A stretch of DNA of 64,000 nucleotides from Bog-756 sp963829235 (GCA_963829235.1 CAWHIF010000009.1:768135-832134), one strand, 5' to 3'; positions 19,398-29,109 are shown, counted from the first letter of the stretch. The notes: generated from the letters alone by a model not told the origin. Program-made: numbers and translations.

Positions 19398-20519
19398 TCA
19401 GCCGAGGACGGAGGCGAGCGGAACCGAGCTCATGCCGTGGGCGTCGGCTACCGGCCCGTAGACGACCGAGCCCTCGACCACGTTGACCCCCTCGGCCAGG
19501 GCGGCATCGCGTCGCACCGCGTCTCGCCAACCGCGGTCGGCGATCTCGAGTACGTAGGGCAGCGTGGCGTTGACCAGGGCATGGGTCGAGGAGTGGGGAA
19601 CGGCACCCGGCATGTTGGCCACGCAGTAGAACAGCGAGCCGTTGACCTCGAAGGTGGGATCGGAGTGCGTGGTGGGCCGGGTCGACTCGAAGCACCCGCC
19701 CTGGTCCACCGAGATGTCGACCAGGACCGACCCGTCCCGCATCTTGGCCACCAGCTCATCGGAGACGAGTTTTGGGGCCCTGGCCCCGACGACCAGGACT
19801 GCGCCGATGACGATATCGGCGTCGATGCAGCACTCCTCGATGGCGTGCGTGCTCGAGGCCACCGTCTCGAGGGCACCGCGGAAGTGGTGGTCGACCTGGC
19901 GGAGGCGCTCGAGATTCCGATCGAGGACGTAGACCTCGGAGTGCATCCCGACGGCCAAGGTGGCCGCGGCCATGCCGGCCACACCCGCTCCCAGGATGAC
20001 CACCTTGGCGCAGCGCACCCCGGGCACCCCGCAGACCAGCACACCGCGACCGCCGCCCGGGCTCATCAGGTGGTGGGCACCCATCAGCGGGGCCATCCGC
20101 CCGGCCACCTCGCTCATGGGAGTGAGCAGGGGAAGGGAATGGTCGGGAAGGCGAACCGTCTCGTAGGCAATGGCCGTATTCCCCGCCTGGACCAGCGCCT
20201 CGGTGCACTGGCGCGACGCGGCCAGATGGAGGTAGGTGAACAGGACCTGCCCGTTCCGGAGCCCGAGACGAGGGTACTCCTCGGGGATCGGCTCCTTCAC
20301 CCCGAGGACCATGTCGGACTCGGCCCAGACGTCGTCGGGGTCCTCGACGACCTTGGCCCCGGTGGCCACGAATTCGGCATCGGGGATGGACGAGCCCAGG
20401 CCGGCCCCCTTCTCGAGGTAGACGAGGTGGCCGGCCGAGGTGAGCTCGCGCACACCGGCCGGGGTGATGGCCACCCGGTACTCGTCGTCCTTGACCTCCT
20501 TGGGCACGCCGACGATCAC
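19398..20519 (-). CDS. ald: L-alanine dehydrogenase
   Basis: Reversibly oxidises L-alanine to pyruvate and ammonia with NAD+. The start MIVGVPKEVKDDEYRVAITP is canonical. Lys near residue 74 (VLGVKEP) and His near 95 (TYLHLAAS) match the known substrate-binding residues, and VILGAGVAGMAAATLAVGM is the NAD loop. At 373 residues it is full length. It begins with GTG ten bases after the permease stop, so it is co-transcribed. In this locus it can recycle alanine, made by a pyruvate-dependent aminotransferase, back to pyruvate. Confidence 0.95.
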   Translation of the reverse strand: MIVGVPKEVKDDEYRVAITPAGVRELTSAGHLVYLEKGAGLGSSIPDAEFVATGAKVVEDPDDVWAESDMVLGVKEPIPEEYPRLGLRNGQVLFTYLHLAASRQCTEALVQAGNTAIAYETVRLPDHSLPLLTPMSEVAGRMAPLMGAHHLMSPGGGRGVLVCGVPGVRCAKVVILGAGVAGMAAATLAVGMHSEVYVLDRNLERLRQVDHHFRGALETVASSTHAIEECCIDADIVIGAVLVVGARAPKLVSDELVAKMRDGSVLVDISVDQGGCFESTRPTTHSDPTFEVNGSLFYCVANMPGAVPHSSTHALVNATLPYVLEIADRGWRDAVRRDAALAEGVNVVEGSVVYGPVADAHGMSSVPLASVLG

Positions 20520-20529
20520 GCCATCGACC

Positions 20530-22044
20530 TCACTCGCCGATTTCGGTGTAGGCGATCGGCTTCTGCTTGAAGAAGTCGCCCTTGGTGGTGAGACGGGCGA
20601 GGATGACCAACGGGATGCCCAGAATCAGGGTGATGATGTCGGGGTAGGCGCCACTCCAACCCGCCGTCTTGATCACATCGCCGCCGACGAACAACAACGT
20701 GACCCCGCCGAGCAGGGGAAGGAGTGCCCCGGTGAGGAAGAAGCCCGGTCGCTGGAAGGCGACCTTGCGGTAGGCCCAGGTGCAGGTGACTCCGGTCACT
20801 CCGTAGTAGAAGCCGACGAGGACGCCGATGTTCGATATCAGGATGGCGAACACGTTGTTGACCGAGTGGACACTGCTGGTCAGCACGATCCCGAACAGCG
20901 AGAGGAAGGCCAGGATCAGCGTTCCCACCGCAGGCGTCTTGAGCTTGCCCTGGATGGTGGCGAAGACGCTGGGGAAGACCCGATCGCGGGCCATGGAAAG
21001 CGTGATGCGGGCTGCCGGGAGCAATGTCGTCTGGGTGGTGGCCACCGTGGAGGAGAGCACGGCGATGAGCATCACGTAGCCGGCCCAGTGGCCAGCGGCC
21101 TGCTGGGCGAAGTACAACAGGATGGTGGCGGAATGGGTGTTCCAGGCCTTCTCGGGAAGGAGCATCTGGGCGGCGATGATGTTGATGCCGAAAACCAACA
21201 GGAGCAGGAACATGGAAATGATGCCGGCATGGCCCGGCGTCTTGGAGGAGTTCTTGCTCTCTTCGTTGAGGTTGGTGGCGGTGTCCCACCCCCAGAAGAA
21301 GAAGACGCCGAGGACCAGCCCGGCCGAAAGAGCCGATATGCCGGCGATGGAGAATGGATTGAGCCATGCCATGTGGAAACCGGTCGAGCCGGCCGGGTGC
21401 TTGACCGCCACCTTGATGATCCCCCAGATGGAGAAGCCGATGACGGCGGTGTACTCGATGATGAGCAGCACCCATTGGAAATTGGTGGTCCAACGGATGC
21501 CCCAGATGCAGATGAAGGTGATCAGCGCCAGCCAGGCACCGGCCACCACCGCGATGATGGCCACCGAGTTGGCGGTCGAGCTCGAGATCCAGCCCAGCTC
21601 GTTCATGAACTGCAGGGTGTAGTTGCCGGCCACGATGGGTGCGGACACGCAGAAGAGGATGCTCACGGCCACCTGAACCCAGCCGTTGAACCAGCCGACG
21701 TAGGGAGAGACCAGCTTGGACAACCAGGAGTAGGAGGCGCCGCAGTTCGGGTCCTTGCGGTTGAGCTGGAAGTACGAGATTGCGATGAACAGCACAGGCA
21801 CGAAGCTGATCCAGATGACCGCCGGTCCGGCATAGAGAATCCCGGGCGTGGCGAAGAGCACGGCCATGGTGGCGGCCAGTGTGTAGGCCGGGGCCACCGA
21901 GGACACCGCCACCACCGTCGAGTCGAACAGGTTGAGGGTGTCGGCCCGGAGGGTCGGTTCCGCCTCTCCGGTCGGGACCGGGGCCCCGAACGGACCGGGG
22001 ACCTCCGGCGGCTGCCCGGTGCTGTCAACGACGTCCGTGCTCAT
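20530..22044 (-). CDS. APC-family amino acid/polyamine permease
   Basis: A cytoplasmic-membrane transporter of the amino acid-polyamine-organocation superfamily. About twelve to thirteen hydrophobic segments are visible, starting with TVVAVSSVAPAYTLAATMAVLF and including the ASYSWLSKLVSPYVGWFNGWVQVA segment typical of TM3. The frame is open upstream, but the ATG at 22044 is preceded by AAGGGGAG at good distance and starts the protein before TM1, giving 504 residues. Placed between an aminobutyraldehyde-type dehydrogenase and alanine dehydrogenase, it most likely imports a polyamine or related amine. Confidence 0.85.
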   Translation of the reverse strand: MSTDVVDSTGQPPEVPGPFGAPVPTGEAEPTLRADTLNLFDSTVVAVSSVAPAYTLAATMAVLFATPGILYAGPAVIWISFVPVLFIAISYFQLNRKDPNCGASYSWLSKLVSPYVGWFNGWVQVAVSILFCVSAPIVAGNYTLQFMNELGWISSSTANSVAIIAVVAGAWLALITFICIWGIRWTTNFQWVLLIIEYTAVIGFSIWGIIKVAVKHPAGSTGFHMAWLNPFSIAGISALSAGLVLGVFFFWGWDTATNLNEESKNSSKTPGHAGIISMFLLLLVFGINIIAAQMLLPEKAWNTHSATILLYFAQQAAGHWAGYVMLIAVLSSTVATTQTTLLPAARITLSMARDRVFPSVFATIQGKLKTPAVGTLILAFLSLFGIVLTSSVHSVNNVFAILISNIGVLVGFYYGVTGVTCTWAYRKVAFQRPGFFLTGALLPLLGGVTLLFVGGDVIKTAGWSGAYPDIITLILGIPLVILARLTTKGDFFKQKPIAYTEIGE

Positions 22045-22112
22045 CTGCTCTCCCCTTGTCCCTTGTCGGCCAACACTGCAACAACTGTTCGGTGAATTGC
22101 CCCCGTTGGTAC

Positions 22113-23576
22113 TCAGCTTCCGATATAGCTCATGACGTGCTTGATGCGGGTGTAGTCCTCGAATCCGTAGGAGGAGAGGTCCTTGCCGTAGCCGGACTGC
22201 TTGAAGCCGCCATGGGGCATTTCGGCCACGATCGGGATGTGGGTGTTGATCCACACGCAGCCGAAGTCGAGACCCTTGGCCATGCGCATGGCCCGGGCGT
22301 GGTTCTGGGTCCACACGCTCGAGGCCAGTCCGTAGCGCACACCGTTGGCCCAGGCCAGTGCCTGCTCCTCGTCGGAGAAGCGCTGGACGGTGATGGCCGG
22401 GCCGAACATCTCGTCCTGGACCATCTCGTCTGCCTGGTCCAGCCCGGTGATGACCGTGGGGGCGAAGCAGTACCCGCGCTCCCCCACCGCCGACCCACCC
22501 GTGACCACCTCGGCGTGCGCCGGAAGCCGCTCGAAGAAGCCGGTCAGCCGGGCCAGCTGGGAGGCGTTGTTGAGTGGGCCGAAGTCCGCATCCTCCACAT
22601 CGAGTCCCCCGACGGTCTGCGCCCGGGCCTGGTCGACCAGCGCGGCCACGAACTCGTCGTGGACCCGGGGTCCGGCCAGCACCCGGGTGGCCGCGGTGCA
22701 GTCCTGACCGGCGTTGAAGTACCCGGCGATGGCGATGCCCTCGGCCGCGGCCCCGATGTCGGCGTCGTCGAAGACCACCACCGGGGCCTTGCCGCCCAGC
22801 TCCAGATGGACCCGCTTGACCTGCGTCGCCGCCGCCGCCGCGACCTCCATCCCTGCGCGGACGCTCCCGGTGATCGACACCATGGCCGGCATGGGGTGGT
22901 CGACCAGCAGTCGCCCGGTTTCGTGGTCGCCACAGATCACGTTGAACGTGCCATCCGGCAGGTGCTCACTCATGATCTCGGCCATCAGGACGGACGAAAC
23001 CGGTGTGGTGTCGGAAGGTTTCAGCACCATGGTGTTGCCGGCGGCCAGGGCCGGGGCCCATTTCCACACGGCCATCATCAACGGATAGTTCCACGGCGTC
23101 ACTGCCGCACACACGCCGATCGGCTCGCGCCGGATCATCGAGGTGTGGTCCTTCATGTACTCGCCGGCCGACTTGCCCTCGAGGTGGCGGGCCGCACCGG
23201 CGAAGAAGCGGATCTGATCGACGAGCGGTGGGATCTCCTCGGCCATGGTCACGGCGACCGGCTTGCCGGTGTTCTCGCACTCGGCACGGACCAGGTCCTC
23301 GGCCCTCGCCTCGAGTGCATCGGCGATGCGGAACAGGGCCAGGCTGCGCTCGGATGGCGTCGCCTCCCGCCACTCCGGGAAGGCCGAAGCCGCTGCGGCC
23401 ATGGCCAGGTCCACGTCCTTCGCCCCCGATACGGGGGCCTCGAGGTACTCCTCGCCGGTGCTGGGATTGATCAGCGCGGCCGCGGTCCCGTCCGTGGTGT
23501 CGACATGCCGGCCGCCGACAAAGTTGGACAGGCTTCGCCGGTCCGTCGGTCCCCGCTCCGGTCTCTTGTCGCTCAC
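22113..23576 (-). CDS. Aldehyde dehydrogenase, gamma-aminobutyraldehyde type
   Basis: NAD(P)-dependent aldehyde oxidation; the best-matching group is gamma-aminobutyraldehyde dehydrogenase (PatD/PuuC), which makes GABA from the product of putrescine deamination. Seen are the VTPWNYPLMMAVWK and KPSDTTPVS cofactor segments, catalytic Glu in LELGGKAP near residue 257, and catalytic Cys in NAGQDCTAAT near 290. At 487 residues it is complete. It is the first gene of a leftward operon with the permease and alanine dehydrogenase, and is divergent from the Lrp gene. Confidence 0.85.
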   Translation of the reverse strand: MSDKRPERGPTDRRSLSNFVGGRHVDTTDGTAAALINPSTGEEYLEAPVSGAKDVDLAMAAAASAFPEWREATPSERSLALFRIADALEARAEDLVRAECENTGKPVAVTMAEEIPPLVDQIRFFAGAARHLEGKSAGEYMKDHTSMIRREPIGVCAAVTPWNYPLMMAVWKWAPALAAGNTMVLKPSDTTPVSSVLMAEIMSEHLPDGTFNVICGDHETGRLLVDHPMPAMVSITGSVRAGMEVAAAAATQVKRVHLELGGKAPVVVFDDADIGAAAEGIAIAGYFNAGQDCTAATRVLAGPRVHDEFVAALVDQARAQTVGGLDVEDADFGPLNNASQLARLTGFFERLPAHAEVVTGGSAVGERGYCFAPTVITGLDQADEMVQDEMFGPAITVQRFSDEEQALAWANGVRYGLASSVWTQNHARAMRMAKGLDFGCVWINTHIPIVAEMPHGGFKQSGYGKDLSSYGFEDYTRIKHVMSYIGS

Positions 23577-23848
23577 TCATCCCTCCCCAGGGCCGAACGC
23601 TCTGCCGGATCGGCGTCCTCCGGCCGTCTCCGACGGCGATCCCGTGACTACCTGCTAGGTCATAGTGGCCGAAGAATTCCCGCCAGACAAGTTTTTTTTG
23701 GCGTGAATCTGTTCTCACCTACGATTCCAATCGATTTTCTGCGCCGATTCTGCTTGAACTGCTATAAAAGGCGGTACATGATCACACTTCGAAGTCGCCG
23801 GTCCGGAAGATCAGTCGGTCAGCGGAAGTGGGGCTCGGGCGCCTGACC
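23577..23848. promoter_or_regulatory. Divergent control region of the amine-catabolism locus
   Basis: This AT-rich spacer separates the dehydrogenase operon from the Lrp operon. It contains a run of eight T near 23692, three CGATT repeats (23722, 23732, 23745) and TATAAA at 23763-23768 pointing right, a plausible -10 element for the Lrp gene. It is the natural place for Lrp binding, but no exact operator can be fixed from one sequence. Confidence 0.45.
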
Positions 23849-24328
23849 ATGGGTTCATCGGTCCCTGTTCCATCAGCCAACGGGCTGCTCGACGATGTCA
23901 ACAAGGCGATCGTCGAACAGCTGCAGAAGGACGGACGTCGGACATATGGATCGATCGCCGAGGCGGTCGGGCTCTCGGAGGCGGCCGTGCGCCAGCGTGT
24001 GCAGAAGATGCGCGACGCAGGAGTCATGCAGATCGTCGCCGTCACCGATCCCCTTCAGGTGGGGTTCCGAAGCCAGGCCATGGTCGGCATCCGCACCGAC
24101 GGCGATGCGCGGATGGTGGCCGAGCAGTTGGCCGCCATCGACGACATCGACTACGTGGTCATGTGTACTGGGTCGTTCGACATTCTGGTGGAGCTGGTGT
24201 GCGAGGACGAGGACACCATCCTCGAGCTCCTCCACGGGGTGGTCCGCCAGATCCCGGGCGTGCGTGACACCGAGACGTTCATGTACCTGAGACTGACCAA
24301 GCAGACCTACACCTGGGGGACGAGATGA
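23849..24328 (+). CDS. Lrp/AsnC family transcriptional regulator
   Basis: Residues 10-55 form the AsnC-type helix-turn-helix (LLDDVNKAIVEQLQKDGRRTYGSIAEAVGLSEAAVRQRVQKM). The remainder is the RAM/AsnC ligand-binding domain, which usually senses amino acids or amines. The frame opens at 23828; ATG 23849 (MGSSVPVPS) is preferred because it lies just before the domain. The stop overlaps the aminotransferase ATG by four bases. Likely a local activator or repressor of both arms of the locus. Confidence 0.9.
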   Translation: MGSSVPVPSANGLLDDVNKAIVEQLQKDGRRTYGSIAEAVGLSEAAVRQRVQKMRDAGVMQIVAVTDPLQVGFRSQAMVGIRTDGDARMVAEQLAAIDDIDYVVMCTGSFDILVELVCEDEDTILELLHGVVRQIPGVRDTETFMYLRLTKQTYTWGTR

Positions 24329-25690
24329 CCGCCTTTTCCAACGAAGCACTCGAGGAGAGCGCACGGCGACACCTCTGGATGCACTTCACCCGGATGTCCG
24401 GCTCCGGCGAGATCCCGGTCATCGTCCGGGGCGAGGGCGTCTGGGTCTACGACCAGCACGGGAAGCGTTATCTCGACGGCCTGTCCGGGCTCTTCACCAG
24501 CCAGATCGGCCACGGTCGCACCGAATTGGCCGAGGCCGCGGCGCGCCAGGCCGGCACCCTCGCCTACTTCCCCGTGTGGAGCTACGCCCACCCGATGGCC
24601 GTCGAGCTGGCCGACCGGTTGGCCGGATTGACCCCGGGCGACTGCAACCGGATCTTCTTCACCACGGGTGGCTCCGAGGCGGTGGAGTCGGCCTGGAAGT
24701 TGGCCCGCCAGTACTTCCGGGTGACCGGTCAGCCGGATCGCCTCAAGGTGATCAGCCGCAACATCGCCTACCACGGGGCCACCATGGGAGCGCTGTCCAT
24801 CACCGGCCTCTCCGCCATCAAGACGCCCTTCGAACCCCTGGTCCCGGGGGCCATCAAGGTGCCCAACACCAATTTCTACCGGGCCAAGTACTTCGCCGAC
24901 GACATCGAGGCCTTCGGACGGTGGGCCGCCGACGCCATCGAGCAGGCCATCCTCATCGAGGGCCCGGAGACCGTCGCCGCCGTCTTCCTCGAGCCGGTGC
25001 AGAACTCGGGCGGATGCTTCCCCCCGCCGCCCGGCTACTTCCAGCGGGTGCGCGAGATCTGCGATCGCTACGGCGTGCTCCTCGTGTCGGACGAGGTGAT
25101 CTGCGCCTTCGGCCGGCTCGGGCACTGGTTCGGAGCGGAGCGCTACGACTACAGGCCCGACATCGTGACCATGGCCAAGGGGCTCACCAGTGGCTATTCC
25201 CCGCTCGGCGCCATGGCGGTCAGCGACCGTCTGGTCGAGCCTTTTGTGAACGGGCAGAGCTTCCTCCACGGCGTCACGTTCGGCGGACACCCGGTGAGCA
25301 CGGCGGTGGCCATGGCCAACATCGACGTGTTCGAGAAGGAGCACCTGCTCGAGAACGTGCGGCGGAACGAGGGTGCCTTCAAAGCCTCACTGGACACCCT
25401 CAGGGATCTGCCCATCGTCGGTGACGTCCGCGGAGCGGGTTACTTCTACGGGATCGAATTGGTCAAGGACAAGGACACCCGCGAGACCTTCGACGACGAT
25501 GAATCGGAGCGGTTGCTGCGCGGCTTCCTTTCGGGCGCGCTCGTACGAGGCCGGCCTCATCTGCAGGGCGGACGACCGAGGTGACCCCGTGGTGCAGTTG
25601 GCACCTCCGCTCACCTGCGGGGAGGAGGAGTTCGAGGTCATGACGTCGATTCTCCGCTCGGTGCTGACCGAGGCGTGGAAGCAGATCTGA
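24325..25690 (+). CDS. Class III aminotransferase, putrescine/pyruvate-type, frameshifted
   Basis: PLP-dependent omega-amino transaminase resembling putrescine- or beta-alanine-pyruvate aminotransferases (SpuC-like). Seen are LDGLSGLFTSQIGHGR, NRIFFTTGGSEAVESAWK, AVFLEPVQNSGG, LVSDEVICAFGRLG, and the PLP lysine in MAKGLTSGYSP near residue 283. At about 25543 one extra base diverts the frame to a stop at 25584. Removing it continues as ALYEAGLICRADDRGDPVV to a stop at 25690, a normal 454-residue protein ending in WKQI. The restored end overlaps the next gene by 16 bases. Confidence 0.85.
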
Positions 25691-27078
25691 ACCGGCCGTC
25701 GGGGGAGGGCTACCGGCAACTATCGCTGTGGTGGGACCGCCTCCCTGGTCCCATCGAGGTCCGCCCACCGCTGCCGGGCGATGTCGACGTCGACGTGGCG
25801 GTGGTCGGTGGCGGCCTCACCGGATTGTGGACGGCGTTCTACCTCGCCGAGGCAGACCCGTCCCTCCGCATCGCCGTCGTCGAGCGGGACGTCGTCGGTT
25901 TCGGTGCATCGGGACGGAACGGAGGATGGTGCTCGGCGCTGTTCGCGGCCTCGGGGGAGCGACTCGACAGCGCCTCCGGTCCGGGGTCCGGAGAGGCCAT
26001 GCGCCTTGCCATGCAGGCGACCGTCCCCGAGGTCGGCCGGGTCGTCGCCTCGGAGGGCATCGCCTGCGGCTTCGCCCGGGGTGGCACGGTGGTGCTGGCC
26101 CGGACCGGCGTCCAACTGCGGCGCGCCCGTGACGAGGTGGCCGCCGCCCGGGCCCGGGGAATCGACGAAGGCGACCTCAAGCTCCTGTCGGCGGCCGAGG
26201 CCTCGGCCAGGGTGGGCGCGGCCGGTGTCCTCGGAGGCACCTACACCCCCCACTGCGCCACGGTCGACCCGGCCCGCCTGGTGCGGGGCCTGGCCGAGGC
26301 GGTGGAACGACGGGGGGTCTCCATCTACGAACAGACCGGGGCCAGGGCCATCAGGCCGGGGGTCGTCGAGACGTGGAGAGGAACGGTCCGGGCGGCCTCG
26401 GTGATCCGGGCCACGGAGGGTTACACCCGGACCCTGCTGGGGGAAGGACGTTCGCTGGTCCCCGTGTACTCGCTGATGATCGCCACCGAGCCCCTACCCG
26501 CCGAGTTCTGGTCGTCAGCCGGTCTGGCCCGTCGGGAGACGTTCAGCGACCATCGTCATCTGATCATCTACGGGCAGCGGACCGAAGACGACCGGCTGGC
26601 CTTCGGTGGCCGCGGAGCCCCGTACCACTACGGCTCGGCCATCCGGCCTGCTTTCGATCGCGACGGAGACGTGCACAAGGCGCTTCACATGACGTTGACC
26701 GACCTGTTCCCGACGCTGTCCGGGTTCGAGATCACCCACCGCTGGGGTGGCCCGCTCGGGATCGCCCGCGACTGGTTCCCGTCGGTCGGGCTCGACGACA
26801 GGACCGGCCTCGGCTGGGCCGGTGGCTACGTCGGCGACGGGGTGTCGACGACCAATCTGGCCGGGCGGACACTGCGCGATCTCATCCTCCGGCGCGACAC
26901 CGATCTGATCGCGCTGCCCTGGGTGGGCCACCGGTCGAGGGCCTGGGAGCCCGAACCCCTGCGTTTCCTCGGGATCAATGCCGGTCTGCGGCTGGCCGGA
27001 AGCGCCGATCGTGCCGAGGACAGGACCGGGCGGACCACCTGGCAGTCGCGGGCCCTCGAGCGGATGCTCGGAAACTGA
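25675..27078 (+). CDS. FAD-dependent amine oxidoreductase (DAO/PuuB-like)
   Basis: A flavoprotein of the glycine/D-amino-acid oxidase superfamily, close to gamma-glutamylputrescine oxidases. The FAD loop VAVVGGGLTGLWTAFYLAEA is near residue 42, then GFGASGRNGGWCSALF. The C-terminal GYVGDGVSTTNLAGRTLRDL is the second FAD-contact motif. At 467 residues it is complete. The start is GTG at 25675 inside the end of the aminotransferase frame, so the two are translationally coupled. Probable role: oxidation of an amine intermediate in the same pathway. Confidence 0.85.
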   Translation: MEADLNRPSGEGYRQLSLWWDRLPGPIEVRPPLPGDVDVDVAVVGGGLTGLWTAFYLAEADPSLRIAVVERDVVGFGASGRNGGWCSALFAASGERLDSASGPGSGEAMRLAMQATVPEVGRVVASEGIACGFARGGTVVLARTGVQLRRARDEVAAARARGIDEGDLKLLSAAEASARVGAAGVLGGTYTPHCATVDPARLVRGLAEAVERRGVSIYEQTGARAIRPGVVETWRGTVRAASVIRATEGYTRTLLGEGRSLVPVYSLMIATEPLPAEFWSSAGLARRETFSDHRHLIIYGQRTEDDRLAFGGRGAPYHYGSAIRPAFDRDGDVHKALHMTLTDLFPTLSGFEITHRWGGPLGIARDWFPSVGLDDRTGLGWAGGYVGDGVSTTNLAGRTLRDLILRRDTDLIALPWVGHRSRAWEPEPLRFLGINAGLRLAGSADRAEDRTGRTTWQSRALERMLGN

Positions 27079-27092
27079 GACCGCCCGGTGCC

Positions 27093-27107
27093 GAGCCCTT
27101 CAGGCTC
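27093..27107. terminator. Short stem-loop between convergent genes
   Basis: GAGCC and GGCTC pair around a CTTCA loop just after the oxidoreductase stop. There is no T-run, so termination strength is uncertain; position between convergent genes supports a role. Confidence 0.35.
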
Positions 27108-27152
27108 AGCCGGCCCCGTCGCTCAGCCGGCCCCGAAGATCAGCCGGCCCCG
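27106..27152. repeat. Three tandem 17-bp units (TCAGCCGGCCCCG core)
   Basis: The 13-base core TCAGCCGGCCCCG occurs at 27106, 27123 and 27140, exactly 17 bases apart. The last copy includes the stop codon of the repeat-protein gene on the minus strand, so the array sits at the convergent junction. Confidence 0.85.
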
Positions 27153-28753
27153 TAGAACGGCGCCCTGAACGCGAAGGTGCCGCCGTCCAACGAGTACAGC
27201 CAGTACCCACCGGTTGCCTCGTCGACCGCCATGCCGCCGATGGGAGCGTTGAGCACCTGCCCCGTCACCGAACCGTGGAACGGCGCCGAGCCGTACGGGT
27301 AGACCCCACCGTCGCTGGTCACCTCCCAGTAGCCGTGACCCGCGGGAGCGCCGGCAATGCCGATGACGGTGTCGTTCACCGCCGACGGGGAGGGGGATCC
27401 CAGATTCGGCGCACCGCCGAAAGCGAAGACGTCACCGTTGCTCGCCACTTCCCAGTACCCACCCGTCCCCCGGTCGAGCGCGATTCCGACGATCGGTTGG
27501 TCGAGGGAGCGGCCGGCCATCGAGCCTCCGAATCGCGCATCGCCGAATGCGAACACACCCCCGTCGCTGGCCACCTCCCAGTAGCCGCGACCGTTGGTGG
27601 TGGTGGCGAACCCGACGATCGGCGCATTGAGCGGGTGGCCGCCCATCGATCCGTAGTATCCGGCGTCGCCGTAGGCGAACACCCCCCCGTCGCTGGCCAC
27701 CTCCCAGTAGCCCCGGCCGTTTGCCGTGGAGACGATCTGGATGATGGGGGCATTCAACTGGACGTTCGCCATCGATCCGTAGTCGGGCACCGATCCGTGG
27801 GGCGAGACGGCACCGGCGGAGTTGGCCAGCCAGTATCCGGTTCCCCATCGATTCGAGGCCATCGCCACCACCGGGGCCGCCAACGTACCGACCGCTTGGT
27901 AGTTGACCGGCGGGATGGTGGACACCTGGTTGGAAGGGGCCGAGATCCCGACGGCGTTGATGGCCCGTACCGTGAAGGAGTACGTCGTGCCCGCGATGAC
28001 GTGGTTGACCACGAAGCTCCGGCCGGAGATCAGTTGCGACCCGTTGACCGGCGTCGTGTACTGGGCGCCCGGGCTGACGCCCATATAGAGGTTGTACCCG
28101 GAGACGGGGGAAGACCCTCCCTCGGTCGGCGCCGACCATGTGACCCGGGTTCCTGCGGAGCCGGACACCGTGCCGATGATGGTGGGAGCCGCCGGAGCGG
28201 ACGGTGACGGTGCGAGGGAGACCGGGTCGAGGAGGGTCGACGCGATGTCCGGGGCGGCCGTCGCGCTCAACGCATCGACCGGCGGACTGGAGGGAGCGGC
28301 GCTGGCTTCTGTGCTCTGCTTGTACGCGCCGGTGTTGACATGGTGGTGAGTGTGCTTGACGCGGACCTTCGTTCCCGTTCGCTTGGCCCGATGATGGGAC
28401 TTCTCGGACATCGCCAGCGACAGCGCCTTCTCGTACTCGGCCGCCCTCTCACGCCTGGTGATGACGGTCTTGGAGGTCTTCTTCTTCTTCTTCGGTTGCG
28501 TGGTGGCGGTGGTCTGATGCCTGGCCGCCTTCTTCTGTGCCAACGCGGCCTTGTAGAGCGCGGCATCTGCACTCCTCGCACCCGTCGCCTTCGACGGGGA
28601 GGGACTCTTCAACGCGAAGGCGGCACCTGCTCCGAGTAGCGCCACCACCGCCACAGTGGCCCCGAGCATCAGACCCGCGCTCCGGTCGGGCGTGGAGCCT
28701 TCACCGACGAGCCACAGCGACCACTGCCTCAATCCCTGTGCCCACTTCTGCAT
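27140..28753 (-). CDS. Membrane-anchored repeat protein with fibronectin III domain
   Basis: From the ATG at 28753 (AAGGGG seven bases upstream) the 537-residue protein has a transmembrane signal anchor near residues 29-47, a Lys/His/Thr-rich linker, one FN3 domain near 190-275, and then about five 45-residue repeats of the form GYWEVASDGGVFAFGDA-YGSMGG-LNAPIVG. Such repeats are often mis-annotated as esterases and look like beta-propeller blades; no catalytic motif is seen. It is probably displayed outside the cell. The repeat type supports placing the host near Acidimicrobiia. Confidence 0.8.
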   Translation of the reverse strand: MQKWAQGLRQWSLWLVGEGSTPDRSAGLMLGATVAVVALLGAGAAFALKSPSPSKATGARSADAALYKAALAQKKAARHQTTATTQPKKKKKTSKTVITRRERAAEYEKALSLAMSEKSHHRAKRTGTKVRVKHTHHHVNTGAYKQSTEASAAPSSPPVDALSATAAPDIASTLLDPVSLAPSPSAPAAPTIIGTVSGSAGTRVTWSAPTEGGSSPVSGYNLYMGVSPGAQYTTPVNGSQLISGRSFVVNHVIAGTTYSFTVRAINAVGISAPSNQVSTIPPVNYQAVGTLAAPVVAMASNRWGTGYWLANSAGAVSPHGSVPDYGSMANVQLNAPIIQIVSTANGRGYWEVASDGGVFAYGDAGYYGSMGGHPLNAPIVGFATTTNGRGYWEVASDGGVFAFGDARFGGSMAGRSLDQPIVGIALDRGTGGYWEVASNGDVFAFGGAPNLGSPSPSAVNDTVIGIAGAPAGHGYWEVTSDGGVYPYGSAPFHGSVTGQVLNAPIGGMAVDEATGGYWLYSLDGGTFAFRAPFYGAG

Positions 28754-29109
28754 CAAAGGCCCCTTCGTCGCAACATCGGCCTCTACCAATACGACTCGGT
28801 TGCTCGCATGCATCGAGCCGAAACCTATGGGCCGAGTCTCCCCCGTTCGGCAGCTCGGCAGCCGTTTACGAGTAAGCCAAAGTATAGCTGCTGGATTGGC
28901 ACTTTCGGCAGTCACCCGTCCATTGCGACCGGCAGAGACGCTCGTGACCAGCAGGTATGTCGGAATGAAGGGTCAGGATGGTCGACCACACCCCGCCGGA
29001 AGGCCGTTCTCGACCGTTGAGCGACCAGAGGCTCGAGCTCGAACTCGAACTCGGGGCAGGCCAACCGTCGCCGGGGTCATCAGCGATTCGACAGCCGGAC
29101 GGGTGCCCC
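28754..29109. other. Upstream region of the repeat protein
   Basis: No gene recognised. A TATACT hexamer on the minus strand (28881-28886) in a locally AT-richer patch is a plausible -10 element for the repeat-protein gene; no matching -35 is clear. The rest, up to the panD stop, shows nothing identifiable. Confidence 0.35.

Noticed and set aside
27140..28753. Regularly spaced repeats resembling a CRISPR array
   Set aside because: They are coding propeller repeats, imperfect, with a period near 135 bases and no conserved palindromic repeat.
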